Shown: positions 35,633 to 45,522, counted from the stretch's first letter. The stretch: DNA of 64,000 bases from Vibrio casei (GCF_002218025.2 NZ_AP018681.1:930001-994000), one strand, 5' to 3'. Made by a program: numbers and translations. The notes: generated by a model not told the origin, from the sequence alone.

Positions 35633-35836
35633 TGTTAATCAGCTTTATACACAAGTGATTTTAAAAGGCAGAAATGAATTATCTAACGCTCCCTTCAGGC
35701 GAATTAAACAGCTTCACGTTAAATACTGAAAACAGGTATCCGTCACTGTCTTTCTCGTCATTTTGATTTAACATGTCGTTATCATTTCATGCTATTTCAA
35801 AGCACCAAATCAAATCGATATGTATACTCAAATCTT

Positions 35837-37477
35837 ATGAATAACCCATTCCCTTCTTTATCAACATTCACCTTCCGAACTAAAGTATTTTTGCTGCTAT
35901 TCATATTATTAATTCTGCAAATGTCGGTGATGGTTTGGCATTTTGATCGCACACTATACGACTCGATCAAACACCAAGTTGGGACTCGCGCACTGATTCA
36001 AGCCAAAGAAATTGCCAGCGACCCTGAACTCATCAAACAAGTTGAACAAAAGAACATTGCTCAATTAAAGCCGCACATTCAACGGCTTTCACGAATATCC
36101 GATGCCAGTTTTATTGTCATTGGCGATGAAAAAGGTATCCGCCTATCGCATCCTGTCGAAGAACGAATCGGCTATGCTATGCAAGGGGGCGATAACACGG
36201 GAGTTTTAGAACGAGGTGAATCTTACGTTACCTTACGTGAAGGCAGCTTAGGTTACGGAGTAAGAGGAAAAACGCCTATTTTTGATGCGAATAAAAACAT
36301 CATTGGCGTCGTATCGGTAGGTTATTTACTCAACCGATTTGATCAATGGCTCGACGTCTATATGACGCCATTACTGATTGAGATTTTTATACTCTTTTCG
36401 TTAACCTTAATTGCCGCATGGTGGTTTTCTTGGCATGTACAAAACAAAATGAATGGTATGGAACCAGAAGAGATCGCCCTAGCTTTAAATTTGCAAAAAT
36501 CCATTTTAAGCTCAGTGTATGAAGGCCTGATCGCCATCGATAAAAAAGGATACTTTCTCACTATCAATAAAACCGCAAAACAATTACTAGGCATCAACAA
36601 GGATGTTAAACATTTAAAAACCCGCCAAATTATTGAATATGTTTCCCATACTGAATTCTTTTTCCGTCCGCCTTTAAACCAAAACTTAAAAGATGAGATC
36701 ATTCAATTAAATGGGTTAAATTTAATTGCCAACCGTGTCGCTATTTATCGGCAAGAAGAACATAGACAAAATGAAATTATTGGATGGGTCGTCAGCTTTC
36801 GCGAAAAAAGTGATATTGACTCACTGACAATGGAACTCTCTCAAATTCAGCAACACACGGACAATCTGCGAGTACTACGCCATGAATTCTCCAACCGTTT
36901 AGCCATGATTTCTGGTTTGATCCAAATGGGGAAACTAGACGAAGTGAAACAATTAATTAGCCAAGAAAGTACTAATAAACAGGCTTTATTGGACTTCATT
37001 CATCATAATATACGCCTGCCGCAAGTCGCGGGTCTATTATTAGGCAAATCATTGCGGGCCAAAGAGCTTAATATCCGCTTAAAATTTGATCCGACCTGTC
37101 AATTAAACTCGTTGATCTCAAACTTAGATGAAACAGAGTTATGTGCAATCCTTGGAAACCTCATTGATAATGCATTCGATGCTACACAAAACAACCCTAC
37201 CAGTAACCGCACAATTGACGTGCTCATCACGGATGCTGGTGAAGATTTAGTCATAGAAATCACTGACAATGGTATTGGAATAGATCCCTATTTAATCGAT
37301 GACATCTGGAAAAAGGGCGTGACGACAAAAAAAGATGATCATCAAAGCCACGGCATTGGTTTGTATCTCGTTCACAGCTATGTAATGCAAGCTAATGGCT
37401 TTATAACCGTTGATAAAGCGGAGCCTCAAGGGTGTATTTTTTCTATCTTCATTCCAAATAAAGCCCTAAGTGATTAA
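35837..37477 (+). CDS. CitA/DcuS-family sensor histidine kinase
   Basis: This membrane sensor kinase of about 546 residues has helix 1 at about 11-34 and a periplasmic single-Cache sensor domain (about 35-175, with RISDASFIVIGDEKGIRLSHP). Helix 2 is at about 177-200, and a cytoplasmic PAS domain spans about 215-320. The short kinase core has the phospho-acceptor His in LRHEFSNRLAMI (about 349) and ATP-binding motifs NLIDNAFDA, DNGIGI and GIGLYLV. This is the DcuS/CitA/DpiB architecture for carboxylate sensing. The start at 35837 or 35789 is uncertain because neither has a good ribosome site. It lies downstream of tctCBA and 14 bp before its regulator. Confidence 0.9.
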   Translation: MNNPFPSLSTFTFRTKVFLLLFILLILQMSVMVWHFDRTLYDSIKHQVGTRALIQAKEIASDPELIKQVEQKNIAQLKPHIQRLSRISDASFIVIGDEKGIRLSHPVEERIGYAMQGGDNTGVLERGESYVTLREGSLGYGVRGKTPIFDANKNIIGVVSVGYLLNRFDQWLDVYMTPLLIEIFILFSLTLIAAWWFSWHVQNKMNGMEPEEIALALNLQKSILSSVYEGLIAIDKKGYFLTINKTAKQLLGINKDVKHLKTRQIIEYVSHTEFFFRPPLNQNLKDEIIQLNGLNLIANRVAIYRQEEHRQNEIIGWVVSFREKSDIDSLTMELSQIQQHTDNLRVLRHEFSNRLAMISGLIQMGKLDEVKQLISQESTNKQALLDFIHHNIRLPQVAGLLLGKSLRAKELNIRLKFDPTCQLNSLISNLDETELCAILGNLIDNAFDATQNNPTSNRTIDVLITDAGEDLVIEITDNGIGIDPYLIDDIWKKGVTTKKDDHQSHGIGLYLVHSYVMQANGFITVDKAEPQGCIFSIFIPNKALSD

Positions 37478-37491
37478 AATAAGGTAAAAAA

Positions 37492-38181
37492 ATGGATTTA
37501 ATTGACGTTTTAATTGTTGAAGACGATGCAAGGATCGCTCAAATTCATAGCCAGATTTTGCGCCAAACTCAACATTTCAATCCGGTTGGTATTGCCGAAA
37601 CCATTCAAATGGCGCGAACCATGGTGAAAGTATATAAACCGAATTTAATTATTTTGGATAACTATTTACCGGATGGAACCGGTATAGACTTATTCCGAGA
37701 AATTATTGCCGATAAAAGCGCCCATAAAATTGAGGTCGTATTGATCACCGCTTCCGATGAAATCGAGACAGTAAAAACAGCTATGAAACTTGGTTGCTTT
37801 GATTATCTATTAAAACCCGTCTCTTATGAACGCTTACAAGAAACACTTAATCGCTATTTAGCATTAAATAACGCCATGAAAGCTTACGAAAATCTTGAAC
37901 AACGCCATATCGATGAACTGTTCAATATTCAGTTGCGTGACAAACACCAACAATTACTCCCTAAAGGGATAGAAAGTATTACGCTAGAAAAAATTAAACG
38001 TGTATTTTCGCAAAATATCGGCGTGAAATACACCGTCGATCAGATTAGCCAAGAAATAGGTATCGGCAAAACCACCGCGCGTCGTTACTTAGAATATTGC
38101 TCAGCAAATGGACTACTTACCGCAGAGAATCAATATGGTAAAGTAGGACGGCCTGAAAGAGTATATGTAAAGTTGAGTTGA
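37492..38181 (+). CDS. CitB/DcuR-family response regulator
   Basis: This 229-residue regulator has a receiver domain with acidic pocket VEDDAR (9-14), phospho-acceptor Asp56 (ILDNYLPDG) and Lys in LLKP (about 103-106). A linker and a C-terminal helix-turn-helix (about 178-215, ISQEIGIGKTTARRYLEY) of the CitB/DcuR type follow. It is the partner of the preceding kinase and probably activates tctCBA in response to extracellular carboxylate (inference from context). Confidence 0.92.
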   Translation: MDLIDVLIVEDDARIAQIHSQILRQTQHFNPVGIAETIQMARTMVKVYKPNLIILDNYLPDGTGIDLFREIIADKSAHKIEVVLITASDEIETVKTAMKLGCFDYLLKPVSYERLQETLNRYLALNNAMKAYENLEQRHIDELFNIQLRDKHQQLLPKGIESITLEKIKRVFSQNIGVKYTVDQISQEIGIGKTTARRYLEYCSANGLLTAENQYGKVGRPERVYVKLS

Positions 38182-38192
38182 GTTAAACATAT

Positions 38193-38227
38193 GAAAGAAG
38201 ATTAAGGCCAGCTTAACCTTCTTTCTT
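38193..38227 (+). terminator. Terminator of the two-component operon
   Basis: GAAAGAAGATTAAG pairs with CTTAACCTTCTTTC with one mismatch. It is followed by TTAT and convergent with the deaminase gene. Confidence 0.65.
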
Positions 38228-38251
38228 ATGAAAACGATAAAATCAGTATTG

Positions 38252-39283
38252 TTAGTTAGAAGCAGTTGAGATTTCTTGGTTAAATTCCATCACTTTATCG
38301 GTGAGTTTTTGTTTTTCATTATCAGAGATAAAGCTCGCTTCAATCGCATTTAGACTCAATTTCACTAACTCCTCTTGCGTTATTGGTAATGCCTCCGCAA
38401 CTGCCATAAAGTTGTCGGTCATGTATCCGCCAAAATACGCAGGATCATCGGAATTGATCGTCACACAAAGGCCTTGACGTAATAACTGGACAATATTGTG
38501 GTCTTTCATTTCTTCAAACACTTTAAGTTTCGTGTTGGATAATGGGCAAACCGTCAGAGGCGTACGATCATCAATTAATTGTTGTACCAACTTAGGGTCT
38601 TCAACACAGCGTACACCGTGATCAACCCGAGAGATACCAAGCAGTTTCATTGCATTATGAATATTTTCCGCAGGGCCTTCTTCCCCCGCATGGGCAACGG
38701 TGAGAAAACCATGCTCAATCGCCGATTGAAAGACTTCAGTAAATTTTTCAGGTGGGTGGCCATCTTCAGAAGAATCTAAACCAACACCGATAATTTTATC
38801 TTTAAATGGTAGCGCATGTTGTAAGGTTTCAAAGGCAGAGTCTTGATCTAAATGACGTAAAAAACACATGATGATCTGACTCGAAATACCCAATTCTTGC
38901 TTGCCTTGTTTTAAGGCTTTATCAATACCATTAATGACCGTTTCAAAGGCAATACCACGTGCAGTGTGAGTTTGTGGATCAAAAAATATTTCAGTATGAA
39001 TAACATTATCTTGCTGACAACGCAGTAAATAAGCCCAAGTCAGATCGTAAAAATCTTGTTCATGAATAAGCACATTCGCGCCTTGATAATAAATATCTAA
39101 GAAAGATTGTAAATTATTGAATTGATAAGCCGCTTTTACTTCTTGTGGAGAAGTAAAAGGAATAGAAATCTGATTTCGTTTTGCCAACTCAAACATGAGT
39201 TCTGGTTCAAGTGAGCCTTCTATGTGTAAATGTAGTTCGACCTTCGGCAACCCTTTAATAAAGATGTTCATGTGTTGGTTCAT
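38252..39283 (-). CDS. Adenine deaminase-like protein (adenosine deaminase family)
   Basis: This 343-residue zinc amidohydrolase has metal ligands in [10 protein letters not shown] (about 14-23), the catalytic His/Glu in VAHAGEEGP and the C-terminal NSDDPAYFG. The segment [16 protein letters not shown] carries DSSE where true adenosine deaminases have DLAGDE. This is characteristic of the Aah1-type adenine deaminases, so adenine is the likelier substrate. The frame opens at 39358, but ATG 39283 has the ribosome site AAAAAAGGG 8 bases upstream. It is a single gene for purine salvage. Confidence 0.85.
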   Translation of the reverse strand: MNQHMNIFIKGLPKVELHLHIEGSLEPELMFELAKRNQISIPFTSPQEVKAAYQFNNLQSFLDIYYQGANVLIHEQDFYDLTWAYLLRCQQDNVIHTEIFFDPQTHTARGIAFETVINGIDKALKQGKQELGISSQIIMCFLRHLDQDSAFETLQHALPFKDKIIGVGLDSSEDGHPPEKFTEVFQSAIEHGFLTVAHAGEEGPAENIHNAMKLLGISRVDHGVRCVEDPKLVQQLIDDRTPLTVCPLSNTKLKVFEEMKDHNIVQLLRQGLCVTINSDDPAYFGGYMTDNFMAVAEALPITQEELVKLSLNAIEASFISDNEKQKLTDKVMEFNQEISTASN

Positions 39284-39573
39284 CGTGTATACCCTTTTTT
39301 CAAATTGATTGATTAAAGTGAATGCGCAACGATTTTTTCTTTTGATATGCTTATTCACCGCCCCAAAAATGGAGAATGGATAAGTTAATTGTAGACATAC
39401 AAAGAGAAAACGATCGCTCGCTTACTCTTCGTAATCAGAAATTGAGGTTTCTGGTAGAAACTCCCGCGCCTAGAGTTTATCACTCGATCAGTGGGATTAT
39501 ACGAAGGACATTTCAGCCTAAAGCCAAAATGAATCGCAAGAATTGTGCAATAACGAGACCATAAAATCAAACA

Positions 39574-40269
39574 TCAATGAAAATCGAGGCTTAAAAATAA
39601 TCGCCGTTGATCACTGAAAGACAATTCAGGAGAGCGATGCACCAAACCTGAGCCTTCATTCCCCAACCACATTTCACCTTTTAATAACGCCACATCCCCA
39701 ACATTTAATGTTTGAATTGAAGCGTCACAAGGATATAAACCAGACTCTTTATCTGGCAAGCCTTGGTTGCCCGAACCTAGGCGATTTCGATTCACTTCAT
39801 GATGTGCTAACCACTCCGTACCATTGCCGCTGTAAGTGGTCACAAGCCGGCACGGCACATTATCCACGTGAAACCTCGGGCACATTGCGGCATCTAATGT
39901 GGCTAAGCGTAAGCCAACATGACGTAATTCAAATAAGCAGCAAAACATCTCTACTAACCTAGCAACATCTAAAATCAATTCATCACGGCACTCCCAACGA
40001 TTAAGGTACGGCTTAATTTCCGACTCAACCGTACTAGCAGTTACCACTTTTTTAATATCCAACTTAATATCTGAACGTAAGTGTAACTGAATGCTTTTTT
40101 CTAAATCACTTGGTAACTGTCTCTGCCAGATCGAAATATTCGTATTCTGATCATAAATCTGACTTAACACTTGAGCTTTTTCGCTCATTTTAACTTTTTC
40201 AAGGGTCACTGTTTTATCGGTAATAACCCTTTCTAATGTACGTTGAGAAACAGGATTCATTTGTCTCAT
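39574..40269 (-). CDS. DUF1826 domain protein, zinc-limitation partner of CobW GTPase
   Basis: This protein of about 231 residues belongs to the DUF1826 family. Conserved parts include LRLATLDAAMCPRFHVDNVPCRL (about 122-144), TYSGNGTEWL and the end SDQRRLFLSLDFH. The HxD pair, spaced before a later His, hints at a 2-oxoglutarate/Fe-oxygenase-like or metal-binding fold, but no function is established. The ATG at 40269 follows the upstream CobW-family stop by 2 bp, so the two genes are tightly coupled. The operon has a Zur-type operator, suggesting a role in adaptation to low zinc. Confidence 0.82.
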   Translation of the reverse strand: MRQMNPVSQRTLERVITDKTVTLEKVKMSEKAQVLSQIYDQNTNISIWQRQLPSDLEKSIQLHLRSDIKLDIKKVVTASTVESEIKPYLNRWECRDELILDVARLVEMFCCLFELRHVGLRLATLDAAMCPRFHVDNVPCRLVTTYSGNGTEWLAHHEVNRNRLGSGNQGLPDKESGLYPCDASIQTLNVGDVALLKGEMWLGNEGSGLVHRSPELSFSDQRRLFLSLDFH

Positions 40270-40271
40270 GG

Positions 40272-41504
40272 TCAAATTCCCTCTTCCATTTCATATTCCC
40301 ATAATGGAAACGGATCAGAAAAGCTCTGCCAATCTAAGCGTTCGAGTTCTTCTTCATTTAATAAGCAAGACTCTAAACTTTGCAACATAGCTTCTTTATT
40401 TAACCCTTGCCCAATAAAAACAAGCTCTTGCCTTCTATCGCCATAAGGTTCTGTCCAAACTTTTTTAATTTCATCAAGAGGCACTTGATCTATTGGCCAA
40501 TTTTCCTTAGGCACCGCACTCCAAAACATCCCTGCAAAGCCATGTTGAGCCATACCACCAGCTTGGCTCCATTGACCGACCATATCCGTTCGGCTGGCTA
40601 ACCAAAAATAACCTTTAGAGCGAATCAACTTTCCAAACCGTTCTAGATCGTGCAAAAATTGATAAAAACGTTCCGGATGGAAGGGACGACGGGCGACATA
40701 GTAAAAACTGTTAATGCCATATTCTTCAGTCTCTGAAATATGCTCCCCACGCATTTCTTTCAACCAACCAGGGGCTTGTTGAGCGAGCTCAAAATCAAAA
40801 GCGTGAGTATTCAACACCTCCGCAACATCCACTTGACCACGAGAAATCGGCAAAATACGAGCGGTCGTATTTAACGTCTTAAGAATAGCGATAAGTTGCT
40901 CAAGCTCATGAGAGTGAATTAAGTCTGTTTTGCTGATTAAAATAACATCGGCAAACTCAATTTGATCAACTAATAGATCGGCAACACTTCGTTCATCGTC
41001 TTCACCAAGATGCTCTTTGGTGTCTTGTAGCATATCGGCTTGTTGATAATCTTTTAAAAAATTGACCGCATCAACTACCGTTACCATGGTATCTAACCGA
41101 GCAAAATCAGATAATGATTGCCCATTTTCATCGGTGAAAGTAAAGGTTTCTGCAACAGGTAAAGGCTCAGCAATACCAGTAGATTCAATCACTAAATAAT
41201 CAAACCTTCCCTCTTTAGCAAGCGCGCCTACTTCGATCAAGAGATCTTCACGTAAGGTACAACAAATGCAACCATTACTCATTTCAACTAATTTTTCTTC
41301 ACTATGGTTAAGCGACACATCATTTTTTACCGTGATTGCATCGATATTGAGATCACTCATATCATTGACGATCACCGCAACTTTTTTACCCTTTCGGTTA
41401 TTAAGAATGTGATTTAAAACCGTCGTTTTTCCTGCTCCCAAAAAACCAGATAATACGGTAACTGGTAGTTTTGTTATTTCTACTTCACCCATTTCTCTCT
41501 TCAT
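40272..41504 (-). CDS. CobW-family zinc-associated GTPase (ZigA/YciC-like metallochaperone)
   Basis: This 410-residue G3E GTPase has the P-loop GFLGAGKTT (20-28), the CxCC metal site GCICC (79-82), SKTD guanine recognition and a C-terminal CobW domain (about 290-400). Family members carry zinc to client enzymes during zinc starvation. A Zur-type palindrome lies 14 bp upstream of the ATG, and the gene is coupled to DUF1826, a recurrent partner. Repression by zinc-loaded Zur is inferred from the operator. Confidence 0.9.
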   Translation of the reverse strand: MKREMGEVEITKLPVTVLSGFLGAGKTTVLNHILNNRKGKKVAVIVNDMSDLNIDAITVKNDVSLNHSEEKLVEMSNGCICCTLREDLLIEVGALAKEGRFDYLVIESTGIAEPLPVAETFTFTDENGQSLSDFARLDTMVTVVDAVNFLKDYQQADMLQDTKEHLGEDDERSVADLLVDQIEFADVILISKTDLIHSHELEQLIAILKTLNTTARILPISRGQVDVAEVLNTHAFDFELAQQAPGWLKEMRGEHISETEEYGINSFYYVARRPFHPERFYQFLHDLERFGKLIRSKGYFWLASRTDMVGQWSQAGGMAQHGFAGMFWSAVPKENWPIDQVPLDEIKKVWTEPYGDRRQELVFIGQGLNKEAMLQSLESCLLNEEELERLDWQSFSDPFPLWEYEMEEGI

Positions 41505-41517
41505 CCCACAATAAAAG

Positions 41518-41538
41518 ATATGTTATAACATAACAGTT
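41518..41538. promoter_or_regulatory. Zur box upstream of CobW-DUF1826 operon
   Basis: GATATGTTATAACATAACAGT contains ATGTTATA and a near-perfect inverted half (CATAACA). It is close to the gamma-proteobacterial Zur consensus built on ATGTTATA-n-TATAACAT. It is 14 bp from the start codon, in a position to block transcription. Confidence 0.75.
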
Positions 41539-41615
41539 GGTATTTTTAATAGTCATTTAAAGACATAAACAAGAAAACCTAAATCTTAAAATCAATGTAT
41601 AACCGTTAAAAAGCA

Positions 41616-41649
41616 AAAAACCTGAGTAAAATCATCTACTCAGGTTTTC
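41616..41649 (-). terminator. Terminator of nagZ
   Basis: AAAACCTGAGTA pairs perfectly with TACTCAGGTTTT. On the reverse strand it is followed by a T-run. Confidence 0.85.
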
Positions 41650-41685
41650 AATAGTCTGCGTGCCGCGTGTAACTTGAAAATTCGT

Positions 41686-42678
41686 TTACGCTTTGTTATC
41701 CCAATATTGATTCATCATTCGGTTCGCTTGTTGCCAACGTTCGGTTGACTGAAGTTCTTTCAAACTGAAATTTTGTTGTTTTAATAATGATAGAGCTTGT
41801 GGCACTTCGCTCATCGGCAAGCTATCTAATACTTCAATGGCGGCTTTGCGGTTATTACACATCAACACCATATCACACCCCGATTGCATTGCTGTTAATG
41901 AACGTTCGGCAGGGCCACCCATGATGCTTGCACCTTCCATATTCAAGTCGTCGGAAAACACAATACCTTTAAAGCCTAGCTGATGGCGTAATACTTCTTT
42001 TAACCAATAGCTTGAGCCACTCGCTGGTTGGTCGTCGTAGTTTGGATACACAACGTGCGCAGGCATCATCGCGTCTAAAATTCCGGCTTCAATTTGCGCT
42101 TTAAAAATCGCCATATCAGTTTCAAAAATATCATCGCGTTGATCAAATGGAGTTTCATAATGTGAATCTACGATCACTCCACCATGACCAGGAAAATGCT
42201 TCCCCGTTGTCGCCATACCGACTTGCTTCATGCCCTGCATATAAGCGGAACTATAAGTTAAAATAGTTTGGTTATCTTCACCAAATGCTCGGTTGCCGAT
42301 TGCTTTGCAATCAAAAGTCTTATCGAGTACAGGGGCAAAACTTAAATCGACATCATGAGCGATAAGCTCTGCCGCCATTAGCCAACCACCTAACTCGGCG
42401 GCTTTTACGCCATTGTTCATTTCTGCGTATGCTTGCGCTGGTGGAATAGCCGTAAAGCCTTCACGAAAACGTTGTACCCGGCCACCTTCTTGATCAACAC
42501 CGATCAAAATAGGTCGCTTTGCTGCGGTTCGAATCGCTTTATTCAAGGCAAGAAGTTGCTCATTATCATGATAATTTCGGGCGAATAAAATAACTCCGCC
42601 GACGGTTGGATGGGCAAGAATGTCTTTTTCTACAGAATCTAACTCAAAACCTTCAACGTCTAACCACAATGGCCCCAT
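41686..42678 (-). CDS. nagZ: Beta-N-acetylhexosaminidase (peptidoglycan recycling)
   Basis: This is a 330-residue cytoplasmic GH3 enzyme that removes N-acetylglucosamine from anhydro-muropeptides. The GH3/NagZ motif KHFPGHGG lies at about residues 167-174, its histidine serving as acid/base. The start [13 protein letters not shown] matches NagZ N-termini. AAGGAATAA precedes the ATG. It is divergent from anmK, which handles the anhydro-N-acetylmuramic acid released by this pathway, so the pair forms one recycling module. Confidence 0.95.
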   Translation of the reverse strand: MGPLWLDVEGFELDSVEKDILAHPTVGGVILFARNYHDNEQLLALNKAIRTAAKRPILIGVDQEGGRVQRFREGFTAIPPAQAYAEMNNGVKAAELGGWLMAAELIAHDVDLSFAPVLDKTFDCKAIGNRAFGEDNQTILTYSSAYMQGMKQVGMATTGKHFPGHGGVIVDSHYETPFDQRDDIFETDMAIFKAQIEAGILDAMMPAHVVYPNYDDQPASGSSYWLKEVLRHQLGFKGIVFSDDLNMEGASIMGGPAERSLTAMQSGCDMVLMCNNRKAAIEVLDSLPMSEVPQALSLLKQQNFSLKELQSTERWQQANRMMNQYWDNKA

Positions 42679-42859
42679 TGCTTATTCCTTCTTTAAACTA
42701 TTCGATGAATCCAGTGCTTATTTATACGAAAATTTATACTGAATGTGAGATGCGACACTGGCTAAAGGTATAACTTTACTTATTTACTCGGTATTCTGAC
42801 ATTATTAATTTATCTTTTAAACTATTAATAAACTTGAACGTTCAAAGGCAAGGTAACGT

Positions 42860-43963
42860 ATGGAAAAGTATATTGGAATTATGTCTGGCACCAGTTTAGA
42901 TGGGGTTGACACTGCATTAGTTGAGACCGATGGAAAAGCCATTCGCTTACTTGAGCATGATTTTTTTGCGATGCCTGATGACCTAAAAAAAAGTGTTTTG
43001 GATGTCTGCATCGGGCAACAAACCAATTTAGTCAATATTGGCGAAATTGATCATCGTTTAGGTCAGGTTTTTGCGAATGCCGTTTCTCAATTACTCACAA
43101 AAACCAAGACGCCTCCTAGCGACATTAAAGCCATAGGCAGCCATGGTCAAACCGTGTTTCACGCCCCAGATGGGCCCTATCCATTCACCATGCAATTGGG
43201 CGATGCCAATATTATCGCCGCGCAAACAGGCATTACCACAGTAGCAGATTTTCGTCGTAAAGATATCGCACTCGGTGGACAAGGCGCACCTTTGGTTCCC
43301 GCTTTCCATCAAGCGTTATTTGATCATCTTGATAACCATATTATTATTTTAAATATTGGAGGAATTGCCAATATTTCGATTATTGATGGCGATAAAACCT
43401 CAGGTTATGACACCGGCCCCGGAAATATGTTGATGGACGCTTGGATGCAAAAACATTTTAATCAACCTTATGATAAAGATGCGAAAATTGCGAGTTCGGG
43501 GGAAATCAATCTCGATCTTCTTTCTGAGCTTTTAAATGAAGATTATTTACACCAGCCAGCACCAAAGAGCACCGGTCGTGAATTATTTAATCTACCTTGG
43601 TTAGAAAAGAAACTCCATGGTACAAACCTTTCATCCATAGATGTTTTAACAACATTGACAGAGTTCACTGCCGTCGCCATTGCCAATGATATTCGGAAAC
43701 TGACTAGAATCAATACCATCAATGAATTGCTTGCTTGTGGTGGCGGTGCCAGTAACCCGTTGCTCATGGAACGATTACAACACCACCTTCACGATTGGCA
43801 AATTGGAAATACCATGAAATATGGTATTAATGCCGATTTCATGGAAGCAATGGCCTTTGCTTGGCTTGCGCACCAAACCATCAATCACTTACCCGGAAAT
43901 CTACCCGCCGCCACAGGCGCTTCTCGTTTAGCCGTATTAGGCGCCATTTATTTAGCAAACTAA
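42860..43963 (+). CDS. anmK: Anhydro-N-acetylmuramic acid kinase
   Basis: This 367-residue kinase converts anhydro-MurNAc and ATP to MurNAc-6-phosphate. The N-terminal ATP-binding motif is MSGTSLDGVDTAL (8-20). Later motifs are GSHGQTVFH (about 93-101), LNIGGIANIS and the catalytic region YDTGPGNMLMDAW (about 178-190). Length and order match AnmK. It is divergent from nagZ, and a strong terminator follows. Confidence 0.96.
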   Translation: MEKYIGIMSGTSLDGVDTALVETDGKAIRLLEHDFFAMPDDLKKSVLDVCIGQQTNLVNIGEIDHRLGQVFANAVSQLLTKTKTPPSDIKAIGSHGQTVFHAPDGPYPFTMQLGDANIIAAQTGITTVADFRRKDIALGGQGAPLVPAFHQALFDHLDNHIIILNIGGIANISIIDGDKTSGYDTGPGNMLMDAWMQKHFNQPYDKDAKIASSGEINLDLLSELLNEDYLHQPAPKSTGRELFNLPWLEKKLHGTNLSSIDVLTTLTEFTAVAIANDIRKLTRINTINELLACGGGASNPLLMERLQHHLHDWQIGNTMKYGINADFMEAMAFAWLAHQTINHLPGNLPAATGASRLAVLGAIYLAN

Positions 43964-43990
43964 ATAACAATCACTCTATTTATAAACATT

Positions 43991-44026
43991 AACGCCAAAG
44001 CCCCTAGAGCTTTGGCGTTTTATTTT
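43991..44026 (+). terminator. Terminator of anmK
   Basis: AACGCCAAAGC pairs perfectly with GCTTTGGCGTT, followed by a T-rich run. Confidence 0.85.
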
Positions 44027-44185
44027 CTATTGCAGAAGTGACTTATTTCACACTTTTTTCATCATTTCCGTCAGTCATCAAAGCGTAACCTAATCGACAC
44101 TTTTCTTTAACATCTCTCTTTTACAGTACTCGCAACACTTAAGAAGACATGTAAGTCTCTAATTTAACATTCATAGGATTAAATA

Positions 44186-45148
44186 ATGAAAATAGCAGTT
44201 TTAACTTCATCAATTTTAGCGGCGTTAGTCTCTACCTCTTCTTTAGCAGCTACCGTTTACAAAGATGAAACGTCAGAGCTTAAAATTGGCGGCCGCGCTG
44301 AAGCACGCTTCAACGTTTCTGATAACAATGAAGAATATGATGCTGTAACTGGTGAAAAAACAGAAAGTGCTTTTAATGATAAAAGCCGTGCTCGTCTAAA
44401 CATTTCAGGTAAAACTCAAATATCTGATAGTCTAACTGGCTTTGGTAAATATGAAAATGAAGTCAGTTCTGGTTCTGATATTAAAACTCGTTATCTATTT
44501 GCAGGTATTGGTACCCAAGCTGGTGATTTCTCTTACGGTAAACAAGATACTTCACTGGTAATGATCACTGACTTCACCGATACAATGGCGACTTTTGGCG
44601 CTGATGCTGATGGCGCTCTAGCACTGAATGCTGGTAGTGATAAGCAAGAAAACAACTTTGCTTATAAAGGCAAGTTTGGTGGTTTAACGGTTGGTGCTAA
44701 CTACTTAGCTGAAAATGCTGCAAATTCTGATCAATACGCTATTGCTGCTATGTATTCTTTTGATTTTGGTCTAGATTTAGGTGCAGGCTATGCAATGGGT
44801 CAAACTGCCGACCAAGATGTGGATCAAGTCGACCTAGGTGTCCAATACTCAATTGCTGATTTCACTTTTGGTGCCCTTTATGAAATGACATCAACCGATA
44901 CAACGGGTGGCAGTGATGATAATGATGGTTACGAATTATCTGCTCAATACAAATTAGACAAGTGGACATTCGTTGGTGTTTATAACTACGCAACAATGAA
45001 CGATGGCGATGATGATGCCGTTGATAACTTTGCATTAGAAGCGGTGTATAAATTCAACAGCAACTTACGCACTTATGCTGGCTACAAGTTTGAACAAATC
45101 GATAATAAAGATGACCAACTACAAGCTGGTATCCGTTACGATTTCTAA
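44186..45148 (+). CDS. Gram-negative porin, OmpU-like
   Basis: This 320-residue outer-membrane porin has a signal peptide (AVLTSSILAALVSTSSLAA, ending about 21). The mature start is TVYKDETSELKIGGRAEARF, followed by repeated beta strands and the C-terminal aromatic IRYDF typical of 16-strand porins. The acidic loops and ELKIGGRAEAR opening are typical of Vibrio OmpU/OmpH-type porins. The exact orthologue is uncertain. A terminator follows, and a predicted small RNA lies 260 bp downstream. Confidence 0.88.
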   Translation: MKIAVLTSSILAALVSTSSLAATVYKDETSELKIGGRAEARFNVSDNNEEYDAVTGEKTESAFNDKSRARLNISGKTQISDSLTGFGKYENEVSSGSDIKTRYLFAGIGTQAGDFSYGKQDTSLVMITDFTDTMATFGADADGALALNAGSDKQENNFAYKGKFGGLTVGANYLAENAANSDQYAIAAMYSFDFGLDLGAGYAMGQTADQDVDQVDLGVQYSIADFTFGALYEMTSTDTTGGSDDNDGYELSAQYKLDKWTFVGVYNYATMNDGDDDAVDNFALEAVYKFNSNLRTYAGYKFEQIDNKDDQLQAGIRYDF

Positions 45149-45178
45149 ACACATCAACAAAATTCTGTGTTAAACCGG

Positions 45179-45210
45179 AAGTCAGACATTTGTTGTCTGA
45201 CTTTTTATTA
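45179..45210 (+). terminator. Terminator of the porin gene
   Basis: AAGTCAGACA pairs with TGTCTGACTT, followed by TTTT. Confidence 0.85.
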
Positions 45211-45382
45211 TCAAGCTCCAAACCGTCAATCAAACTTCAGACATATCTATTTACTTAACTTTGCACCTAAACACGGCAATGGTTGTTTAATATTGTGCAG
45301 AATAACGCTCCACAACAAACCGTCCGTTAAAATCAATACTGTATTTCAATAGTAAACCTTATAAATCAACCTATTAAAAAAC
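45211..45382. other. Non-coding stretch upstream of the predicted sRNA promoter
   Basis: I see no convincing gene here. TGCACC-TAAAC-ACGGCA at 45262-45278, about 105 bp upstream of the -24 element, weakly resembles an NtrC-type enhancer and would be at a normal activator distance. It matches only about 9 of 14 consensus positions. Confidence 0.25.
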
Positions 45383-45398
45383 TGGCACGTATTCTGCT
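45383..45398 (+). promoter_or_regulatory. Sigma54 (-24/-12) promoter
   Basis: TGGCACG-TATT-CTGCT matches the sigma54 consensus TGGCACG-N4-TTGCW at 11 of 12 defined positions, with the exact spacing (GG and GC separated by 10 bases). It places the transcription start near 45409, precisely at the base of the first hairpin of the predicted RNA. No gene starts directly downstream. Confidence 0.7.
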
Positions 45399-45408
45399 TT
45401 ATATACAG

Positions 45409-45522
45409 AGAATACATGGCAGTATTCATGTAACCAACGAGACACCATTGTGTGGATTATTGGTTCATGCTATTTCTTTTTGAGGTTGCCTTTCCTAAAC
45501 GTTTGGGAAAGGCTTTTTTTTT
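45409..45522 (+). ncRNA. Predicted sigma54-dependent small RNA
   Basis: A transcript of about 114 nt is predicted from the -24/-12 promoter to a strong terminator. Hairpin 1 is GAATAC/GTATTC (45410-45427). Hairpin 2 is AACCAA/TTGGTT (45432-45465) with an inner ACAC/GTGT stem closing a CATT loop. A single-stranded U-rich stretch (about 45466-45487, CTATTTCTTTTTGAGG) could bind Hfq. The terminator is GCCTTTCC/GGAAAGGC (45488-45513) followed by nine Ts. It is not a Qrr RNA by sequence, and I do not recognise it. It lies between a porin gene and the rimB-rimK operon. Confidence 0.6.

Noticed and set aside
45167..45352. 61-codon ORF after the porin gene
   Set aside because: It begins inside the porin terminator, has a biased random composition and no ribosome site.
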